A DNA stretch of 22,088 nucleotides from a virus. This document shows, in pieces, positions 16,401 to 22,088 of the stretch. Numbering within the stretch: position 1 is the stretch's first letter; each line of letters starts with the position of its first letter. Location of the stretch: the IMG/VR virus record IMGVR_UViG_3300030110_003914, positions 1 to 22,088 of that record; one strand, 5' to 3'. Made by a program: the position numbers and the translations under genes. The notes below the pieces were generated by a model. It ran no database searches. It was not told the origin of the DNA and saw only the letters and a list, made by a program, of their open reading frames with translations.

Positions 16401-19400
16401 GTCTCTACCTCCGCAACCACTCCAACCCCACCACTACTGCACAGGCAGAGGATGCTCTGCCCTTTGAGAGGCTATATGTCATACAATGGTTGCAGAACTT
16501 CGGATACAATGCATTGAACGCTTCGGGGCATAAGGATGTGACCGGATTGCGCTCTGCTAACGCTGTCCTCATGGGACATACTACACATAGGGAAGCACAG
16601 GGTACTCTGAGACTCACAAAGGAGTATGATCGTGTGCGCTATACTCGTGGAGAGGGTATAGGTGATGGGATACAGCCGGAGAAAACATCTGCTACCATAT
16701 CATATGATACTGATTCCGATACTATATCTTTCACAGAATATGAGGTGGTTGTCGATAATATGGTCGCATATGATTACAGTAGGAGACTACCTGTGAGGGC
16801 ATGGGGTTTCAGAACTGGTTCAGATGCTCTAAATATGCTATCAGGTGATCCCACAGAATCTGTGACAAATCTCCAACCACTATTCAACAGCGCACGTTTC
16901 GATGGTGGTGTCCACGATTCGATGAATAAAATCCCCAACGCAACCACGCACGGTTCTTCTTGGGTGTTCCCCTCTGACTACAATGGGGCAGAGAGGACTA
17001 TGCCTATCGGTGTAGTGACAACATCTCACACCGCAGAGTCCACTCCATTCTCAAGCGTAATCAGAAGAAGCAACACGAAACCCTTAGCCTCTGAACAGCC
17101 GATTGGGATTGGTTTGACCCTTGGTATCGAGTCCGCCGGTCTGGTCAAACCTACTTCTCTCCCCGCCGGAGTTTGGCAACCAAAGACCGATCCGAATAAG
17201 GGTACAAACGAGCCATTGAAAGCCATTCCAATGAACAAAGGCTCCGATCCTTTCATTGATTTGACACAATACACAGGCTCCAACACCTATGCTCAATCTA
17301 CATCACCCTCTGCTGTTAGTTCTACTCAATACGGTGTAAGCGGAGGTTTCCATCACTTGAGAGGCAACGCCTTACACACGAATCCGTCTGCTATTGACCA
17401 TTCTAACACATCCAACGTCCATTATCCGACCACCGGATGGGGGATTGGAACGCACACTAACGCTACAATCAACTCTATCCTAGCCATACCCCTCTCAGAG
17501 ATAAGCGACCACAGACAAGTGCAATCACGCACAGAACCACGTTTAGGATTCGTTATACAGACCGAAAACGAACGACAGGACAACCAGAACATAGAGTATC
17601 TGATAACATCGACAAAGGCTGCATCCCTACATAGCGATTTAATTGTAGGTCAGCATTTCCCCGTCTTACCCTCATGGGTTTCAAACTCCAAACTTACTAC
17701 ACATAACATGACCGTAAATGCTGGAAGCCCAATCAGTCAGACAATTAATGACCCTTATGCATTACCCAAATGGAGTCCTGATACTAAGGATGACAAGGGC
17801 GATGGAGGAGCAGCGGTCACAGCCCTATCTATTTCTAACGCAGGATCAGGCTATGCATTCCCAAGCGGGACACTAGGCTTCTCAGGCGGCGGCGGAGGGA
17901 CAGGTTTCTCAGGGACATACACCACTTCTACGACAGTTGCAGATGGAAATCCAGCAAGCGGCGTAGGACAATATAGCGGAGGCAATACGCAGACGTTCAC
18001 AGGGGTCACGATTTCAGGAGGTGGTGGATCAGGCGCGGCGGCATCATACGTCTTGTCTAACGATGGCAAGCCAATCAGCAACACTATCTCAATTGGCGAT
18101 GGAGGGTCGGGTTTTGACTCAAGCACAGTCAGCCTTACGATAGGCTCACCAAATGCGAGTCACAATTCAACTCAGGCCACCGCTACTGCAACGATTGGAT
18201 TCGGCGTGTCAATCGCTAACGCAAGTGCCGAGGAACATGAGATAGATCTAACCGGAACAAACGTGAATACTCTGACTTTGGATGGCAACCACTCAACTGT
18301 GTCAGGTTTGGGGGCGTTTGAACTTTCGACAAATTTGTTCGTCAATGAGAACATAAGCGGATGGCCTTCATCGGGAACGCTATACCTGCAAGACGGCACT
18401 TCTACTTGTGTTGTCAATTACTCTAGCAAGAATACAACCGGAAGCGTAGGAGCGCACTTCTTTGTGGTGAGTTCTTCCAGTCATATCCGTGCTTTCACAT
18501 TCTCAAGTGGTGCAACCGTCTTCGATTTGAATCCAAATTCACAAGCGAAAAATACCAGCACCCTTGTCATGACAGTCAGTCAGACTAGCCCTGCCGCACA
18601 GACACCTGCGACCGTCAAGATAGGTTATGAAAGATTGGATGGCAAATACTACATTCGTTCAGGAGCGAATGGCTACAACATAACCAATGTAGGTGTAGGG
18701 TTCACATCAGGAGGGACAAAAACAGTATCGTTGAAGTTAAACGGTGAAACAAATTATGCTCTTGGTGGTCCGCTTACCTTTGCTTCTGCATCAGGTGTCA
18801 TAGCAGACATAAGTGCGGCGACAACCAATGGCACGATAATATCAATCACAGTCAATAATCAAGGAGATGGATACACCTCCGCACCATCTGTCTCTGCTTC
18901 AGGAGGGTCAGGAGAATCGCTGACGGCCTCGTTAGCAAGCCATACTGCCACGAGGACACTAACAGACATCAACGTCACCAATGGTGGGTCGGGCTACACA
19001 TCCGTGCCAACTATGACCGTGCCTACCACGCATCTGACGGGTTCGGCAAATGCGGTGACGGCAGTATTGGGTTCGACAGGGCCGTTGGTATCGGTGAGCA
19101 TAAGCGCAGGTGGTTCGGGCTACACCACCGCACCGACCGTAACGATGAGTGGTAGTGGATCGAGTGGAGTGGTGTTGGCAACAGTCGCTTTACCCAACAA
19201 CCCACCAGTCCTCACAACACCAGACAGCCATGGCATGGACTATTGGGCGGTGCGAGGGTGCGGGGATCTTCCACCGTGGGGTGGGACGTACATCTTGAGG
19301 AAGACGTATCTGAATCGCACAGAGGAAGGGACTCTGACTACTGACATATACGGGACAGACGGGAATGCTACTACATCCAACCAGCGACGCAAGTCCATTG

Positions 19401-21619
19401 ACTACTTCGTTCGACCTGTGAGGCCACTCAAACTGTTTGGCTTCGCATCGACTCTCCAACAGGATGGTTGGTTGATGGGTGCTAGGTCATCGTATGGTGA
19501 TGCTGACCTTGAGTATCAGGCTTTCACCAGAGACAATAGATACGGGGTCTTTGAGGCAGACATGGAGAAGACACTTGGCTCATTGGATTTGATTAGTACG
19601 GCAGAGGGTGTGTTTGAGATGACATGGCCCGATGCTAACGAGCATGATACCGTGTTCCACCTGCTGCCTAGCGCATCCATGCTCCAATTCTTCAAGTCGG
19701 ATGCGGTTCGCAAGACTGTCGATGGACAATTCAACCCAGAGATAGAAGCACGATACTCGCAGACGACACACCCCGGTGGGGGTGAGAGCCTCAACCAATC
19801 AGAGACTCGCTACAACGCAGTAGGAACAGGCATTAGCGGGGACTTCGTTAAGCAGACGACCCCTGATGCCGTGACTCACACTCACATGGATTCCTCGATG
19901 AGGATATACCCTCAGTTCAAAGTAACGAAACACGCTGGTTCCAACAACAACGTGTTCCTTGAGGATGCATCCATGCTACCTTCTGCTGGAACCCTCTTCA
20001 TAGTCGGCAAGGGTAAGGTGGTATATACGGGCAAGACGAAGAATAAACTCACAGGGATAACCAATAGCACAGGAGTTTCTGATTTGACGGGACAGATACT
20101 CAGATACACCACTCTCACTAGCCCATCGGCACTCTCTGACATCAGACCCCTCACCATACCTCATCTGGTATCGCCCACATACATAGACAACACAATCACA
20201 CTAGCAAAGCAAGCCTCTGCCATATGGAATAGATTCGATGTCACCAACAGCGCGGTCAAGCAGACCACACTAGGATACAGGGGGCTGTTAGAGTACGATC
20301 CAACTGACTTCATGATGATTAACCAACGACCGATAGTCATCGACAATGGTAAGACCTCTGCCCTCATATCCACATCCTCCCCCTCGATAACAGCAATCAG
20401 GTTCGACGGCAAGGAAATATCTGACTCCTACTTCCCACCATATCTCTTCGACTCCCAGAACACACCACTCAGGATAGCGGGAGTGGAGAAGGACGAGTTA
20501 TCCACATTCCTGCTGTTCAGGAACATAGACGCCGACAGCCTGACTGACTTCGGTATGACACAAGGCCCCGTGCTGATGGGACAGACTGGTTACATCGGTG
20601 TGAGGACTAGCGATGCCGCTCTCATGCTACTGAACGACTCCGGTTCGGATCTAGCGGGCTTCAACGTGACGCCGACGAGTGCCTTGCTAGGCAAGGACAG
20701 GGAGGTGTCCTCCACCCTCGACGCCCACCCCTCCCTCCGCTTAGTCTCCGACCACTCAGCGATATTCACCGCTCGTAAGACGAGGGGCCTGAACGTCATG
20801 GAGATAATCAGAAACCTGACACAGATAGACGGCAAGCAACTAATCAATGAGAAGGATGGCTCAATGATTTACTCTTCTAACACGTTCATCAATAGAGGCA
20901 TGACCTTCGGTGTCGGTAGTGCAATCAACAGCGTGTCTGCCAGCAAGATGTACGACTCTCCTAACGAGATAGTAATCGTCGGTGATGAACTCGCTCGGAA
21001 CGAGAAGGTGTTCGTAGTCGTCAAGGACTTGGAACGCATGAAGAACGAGGCCAGCAAGGGTGCTTCTAGCAACTTAGTCAGGACATTGAGGCAAGAGATA
21101 CCCGGACTCAAGACCAACAACGAAGCACTCAAACTAGCCAAATCAATACTAGCAAGGGCAGAGAACGGTGCGCCACTCATCCATATCAAGGGCGCAATCA
21201 AAGCATCCATGATACAACCCGGAGAAATTGTCAACATTAATCTCCCCAACCATGGCCTCCGTGGAGAATACATGGTGTTTGAGGCTACTCACGACTATAC
21301 GAATCTCAAGAGTGACTTCATTATCGCTCAGTATGACAAAGGCATAGAAGGAATCCTCTCTGACTTACAGGCTGTATCAGGAAACTCAGCACCGCTTGAT
21401 GAACTAGCGGGCAAGGTGGTGGAAGTAGCAGAGGTATCCCTATCTACCAACATCAATGTCGTAGCCGTCCACAAGGTATTTGTGAGGTCTGTGAACAATA
21501 CAGGATTCGTTATAGGGGCGAAACACACTAATGGGATGGGGAAAATCGGAGTTCGTGACGGGAACAAGCGGGCGCGAGCCATCGGCAGCAGCAAGGGTTT
21601 GTATGTGGAGGTGAAGTGA
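13490..21619 (+). CDS. Giant baseplate hub / tail-tip protein with GSGYT repeats (about 2,709 aa)
   Basis: Start ATG 13490 overlaps the previous stop (TGATG) and has AAGGGGGGTG at 13475-13484, 5 nt upstream; the GTG at 13454 is less likely. The N-terminal half (MTVNQKQLYPAKVVPMASAS onward) is beta-rich, with a His-rich stretch at about 643-710. About 1449-1890 contains five Gly-rich GSGY-type repeats. The C-terminal part from about 1970 looks like a phage hub (gp27 / late-control-D style): NVMEIIRNLTQIDGKQLINE (about 2438), PNEIVIVGDELARNEKVFVV (about 2493), a helix with NNEALKLAKSILARA, then GAIKASMIQPGEIVNINLPN and LRGEYMVFEATHDYTNLKSD. The hub would sit at the tube end. The repeat and beta parts may face outward or brace the tip. 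No lysozyme or peptidase motif was seen. Confidence 0.75.
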   Translation: MTVNQKQLYPAKVVPMASASGYPASGFFAMHITYPDTEYDDAVTDWEYGTNTNDQWKQGLTVIVRTPIATASAPAEDTNVIVVDLKQAATDDTNSKTYNLGTEEATRLIAAKINSRRVKQQGEHSQTRYLRARYVRMSGKPSITGDATLAKSNTVLRVKLNGGYRNGFPSDMPQSGTLTYNDGDHTNLSITYTGVSAFRRGGEYYNGSPKDQRTYVDFTVSGGNLSSQITQVSTSGPEVITSATVSIPGEPAKHTMVLTWENITPNAAGGYWATANGGPIIHGLGQAVPTWYLAAKPMDGGNMGLPALNYDSRGSTASAHSTGHGYVRFSIEGLNSCNLPDIPPPDYTVTEPSLYHITKVETDTTGSNNIKLANMEYGTDFPASSGDMFHLKSGYRATATSNSNNMLSVSQDNLTNITYGTAFEAKGIDGDGSKNVPRPIFSAKSTNTSRVTGLQISNEERVFEDIETVDDAGNKLTLTGGSPLGVIIRDYSVQNTRTDPITGEEVTGPSTTDGKLTPNMQIQLPDPSEIPGEVFVRSGHDRVQAWSNMTWGLGGLTAPDPRKPGVAEASGGASQFDTHDRMLIFHVQRLLHPDMATKQGLTPHTTAGAVPSGSTRLFAAHRITDHAERGSLLTQTDQTSVAGTFTTYTGYSYPHHRVRFARQGHSFVTPMTHRGTPAAMRRQLHRSHGSAYTLLFEAESEHRHHGFGSAKDSNSTTIFELDSLDTKNTSNYKANGSFASDGLPLTEVSGFRLPDIKQSAHSGVTPRTDYDYLVAPGQEHTTTKGAGHLIRRAAPSQDATSTTTSGPTRLTFASALSGGSRYNTSSEIILNGFLLGDYTLSAGRPIAPVIDAGSSEYFSLGLEEGVLVPRSGTELATVPPLLCHDPEYLNMAARTANPANDNAGINTDFGDFALLDKSNTGTGCVPDAFLCHWLAEYSHPALFGTSREHYMTFRYREAGMPRSLNYPPTRSLYLRNHSNPTTTAQAEDALPFERLYVIQWLQNFGYNALNASGHKDVTGLRSANAVLMGHTTHREAQGTLRLTKEYDRVRYTRGEGIGDGIQPEKTSATISYDTDSDTISFTEYEVVVDNMVAYDYSRRLPVRAWGFRTGSDALNMLSGDPTESVTNLQPLFNSARFDGGVHDSMNKIPNATTHGSSWVFPSDYNGAERTMPIGVVTTSHTAESTPFSSVIRRSNTKPLASEQPIGIGLTLGIESAGLVKPTSLPAGVWQPKTDPNKGTNEPLKAIPMNKGSDPFIDLTQYTGSNTYAQSTSPSAVSSTQYGVSGGFHHLRGNALHTNPSAIDHSNTSNVHYPTTGWGIGTHTNATINSILAIPLSEISDHRQVQSRTEPRLGFVIQTENERQDNQNIEYLITSTKAASLHSDLIVGQHFPVLPSWVSNSKLTTHNMTVNAGSPISQTINDPYALPKWSPDTKDDKGDGGAAVTALSISNAGSGYAFPSGTLGFSGGGGGTGFSGTYTTSTTVADGNPASGVGQYSGGNTQTFTGVTISGGGGSGAAASYVLSNDGKPISNTISIGDGGSGFDSSTVSLTIGSPNASHNSTQATATATIGFGVSIANASAEEHEIDLTGTNVNTLTLDGNHSTVSGLGAFELSTNLFVNENISGWPSSGTLYLQDGTSTCVVNYSSKNTTGSVGAHFFVVSSSSHIRAFTFSSGATVFDLNPNSQAKNTSTLVMTVSQTSPAAQTPATVKIGYERLDGKYYIRSGANGYNITNVGVGFTSGGTKTVSLKLNGETNYALGGPLTFASASGVIADISAATTNGTIISITVNNQGDGYTSAPSVSASGGSGESLTASLASHTATRTLTDINVTNGGSGYTSVPTMTVPTTHLTGSANAVTAVLGSTGPLVSVSISAGGSGYTTAPTVTMSGSGSSGVVLATVALPNNPPVLTTPDSHGMDYWAVRGCGDLPPWGGTYILRKTYLNRTEEGTLTTDIYGTDGNATTSNQRRKSIDYFVRPVRPLKLFGFASTLQQDGWLMGARSSYGDADLEYQAFTRDNRYGVFEADMEKTLGSLDLISTAEGVFEMTWPDANEHDTVFHLLPSASMLQFFKSDAVRKTVDGQFNPEIEARYSQTTHPGGGESLNQSETRYNAVGTGISGDFVKQTTPDAVTHTHMDSSMRIYPQFKVTKHAGSNNNVFLEDASMLPSAGTLFIVGKGKVVYTGKTKNKLTGITNSTGVSDLTGQILRYTTLTSPSALSDIRPLTIPHLVSPTYIDNTITLAKQASAIWNRFDVTNSAVKQTTLGYRGLLEYDPTDFMMINQRPIVIDNGKTSALISTSSPSITAIRFDGKEISDSYFPPYLFDSQNTPLRIAGVEKDELSTFLLFRNIDADSLTDFGMTQGPVLMGQTGYIGVRTSDAALMLLNDSGSDLAGFNVTPTSALLGKDREVSSTLDAHPSLRLVSDHSAIFTARKTRGLNVMEIIRNLTQIDGKQLINEKDGSMIYSSNTFINRGMTFGVGSAINSVSASKMYDSPNEIVIVGDELARNEKVFVVVKDLERMKNEASKGASSNLVRTLRQEIPGLKTNNEALKLAKSILARAENGAPLIHIKGAIKASMIQPGEIVNINLPNHGLRGEYMVFEATHDYTNLKSDFIIAQYDKGIEGILSDLQAVSGNSAPLDELAGKVVEVAEVSLSTNINVVAVHKVFVRSVNNTGFVIGAKHTNGMGKIGVRDGNKRARAIGSSKGLYVEVK
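17836..19170 (+). repeat. Gly-rich GSGYT repeat region inside the giant hub gene
   Basis: Five diverged copies of a short motif are visible in the protein: NAGSGYAFPSGTLGFSGGGG (near 17836), GDGGSGFDSSTVSLT (near 18096), NQGDGYTSAPSVSASGGSG (near 18856), NGGSGYTSVPTMTV (near 18979) and AGGSGYTTAPTVTMSGSGS (near 19107). The last two are also close at DNA level (18981-19001 and 19109-19129, about 128 nt apart), which suggests recent duplication. Similar GGSGYTsaPtVt repeats are common in marine viral and bacterial surface proteins. Between copies 2 and 3 is a non-repeat beta segment. Confidence 0.7.
21607..21614 (+). promoter_or_regulatory. Consensus Shine-Dalgarno site GGAGGTGA
   Basis: Eight-base match to the full complement of a 16S 3' end reading UCACCUCC, 4 nt before the ATG at 21619. 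It decides that start and suggests strong translation of this small gene relative to its neighbours. Related sites precede the starts at 15, 3296, 5417, 6648 and 13490. Confidence 0.75.
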
Positions 21620-22086
21620 TGGTGTTTGAACAGGCTTGGGCTATTGTCAAGGATGTGGATTTCAGAATACCAAGACCTGTTGATCCCCCTGCTAAATACA
21701 CGGAACCAAATGCGGTCTTGGCATTTGCTGGTTCAAAGATTCCTATGACTCACACGCATGAACGATCAGTAGGACTTCCCACAAGCGCAGAGCAATTTGA
21801 AGTGGGAGACTTCGGAGAACATATGCACGAGGGTGAAGAAATAAAAGAGGAACTAACTGGTCATCAAGGTATTGAAAGAGTCATAGATGAGGTGGAAAGG
21901 GCGAGTCTAGTAAGAGCATTGATGGAAGCAGGGATTGTTGGCGTGGAGGAAATCGAAACTGCTTTGGATGAAGCATTATTCGCAGACAGGAGATGGCCAT
22001 TTCATGCCAAACATTTTCCTCAATCAAAAAAATTGGATAGCGGAAAGGGATTCATGACGACACAAATTGGTGGAGGTAATTTGTAA
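21619..22086 (+). CDS. Hypothetical protein downstream of hub (155 aa)
   Basis: I do not recognise this protein. The start ATG at 21619 overlaps the hub stop (TGATG) and has the best ribosome binding site in the window, GGAGGTGA at 21607-21614, 4 nt upstream; a GTG at 21616 would add one residue. It opens MVFEQAWAIVKDVDFRIPRP and is acidic in the middle. It has two H-x-H motifs (MTHTHERS near residue 45 and GEHMHEGEE near residue 69). Residues about 85-125 look helical and acidic (GIERVIDEVERASLVRALME, then VEEIETALDEALF). The C-terminus is Gly/Lys-rich. Coupling to the hub gene suggests a tail-tip or late-operon role, such as a small tip component or assembly helper. The His pairs could bind metal, but spacing alone does not show it. 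Confidence 0.72.
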   Translation: MVFEQAWAIVKDVDFRIPRPVDPPAKYTEPNAVLAFAGSKIPMTHTHERSVGLPTSAEQFEVGDFGEHMHEGEEIKEELTGHQGIERVIDEVERASLVRALMEAGIVGVEEIETALDEALFADRRWPFHAKHFPQSKKLDSGKGFMTTQIGGGNL

Positions 22087-22088
22087 TG
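22086..22088 (+). CDS. Start codon of the next gene (truncated by window edge)
   Basis: The stop of the preceding gene overlaps an ATG (TAATG, 22084-22088), with GGTGGAGG at 22070-22077 placed 8 nt upstream as a Shine-Dalgarno site. This repeats the one-base overlap seen at 5417, 13490 and 21619. Only the first codon is in the window, so nothing can be said about the product. Confidence 0.5.

Noticed and set aside
1-22088. Hidden defence system, CRISPR array, tRNA or mobile element
   Set aside because: The strand is filled by one continuous tail module. I saw no regularly spaced repeats, cloverleaf, transposase or nuclease motifs.

Overview
The window is a compact late-gene block from a tailed double-stranded DNA virus (Caudoviricetes type). 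All ten complete genes lie on the + strand, are closely packed, and most are joined by short overlaps. It holds the tail tube, tail assembly chaperone, tape measure and tail-tip/baseplate genes in the standard tailed-virus order. There is no integrase, transposase, tRNA, rRNA, CRISPR array or host housekeeping gene. Tube, chaperone and tape measure with no tail-sheath gene beside the tube suggest a siphovirus-like virion, but a sheath gene outside the window cannot be excluded. The host cannot be fixed from this sequence. Frequent AGA/AGG arginine codons, GGAGGTGA-type ribosome binding sites and the marine-virus style of the proteins fit a virus of marine plankton. An archaeal host (for example a Marine Group II / magrovirus-like virus) is possible but is inference.

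Layout. 15-639: two small genes, one like tail assembly chaperone/fibre-assembly proteins and one unknown with an acidic tail. 683-2854: an unusually large major tail tube protein. 2893-3315: a small acidic protein with a SAP-type putative DNA-binding motif. 3296-4017: a lambda G/GT-like tail assembly chaperone pair, apparently produced by programmed -1 frameshifting. The sequence shows a slippery heptamer CCCTTTG, a 5-nt spacer and a predicted stem-loop, exactly where the second frame opens. 4020-5417: a short (465 aa) tape measure protein. 5417-6646: a tail-tip/baseplate candidate in the Dit position.

6648-13490 and 13490-21619 are two giant genes (about 2,280 and 2,709 aa) that fill two thirds of the window. 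The first is bracketed by laminin-G/concanavalin-like domains. The second carries Gly-rich GSGYT repeats and a C-terminal region resembling a baseplate hub (gp27 / late-control-D type). 21619-22086 is a small unknown gene, and the next gene starts at 22086.

How they work together. The chaperone products G and GT would hold the tape measure while tube subunits polymerise around it. The 5417 gene and the two giant proteins would form the distal tip, with hub-like parts anchoring to the tube and LamG or repeat parts facing the host. One-base TGATG/TAATG junctions with good Shine-Dalgarno sites upstream of the tip genes suggest a translationally coupled operon. The only intergenic gaps (about 40 nt) lie in the first 2.9 kb, around the tube gene. 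The most notable item is the complete frameshift signal; next are the giant two-protein tip and the oversized tube protein.
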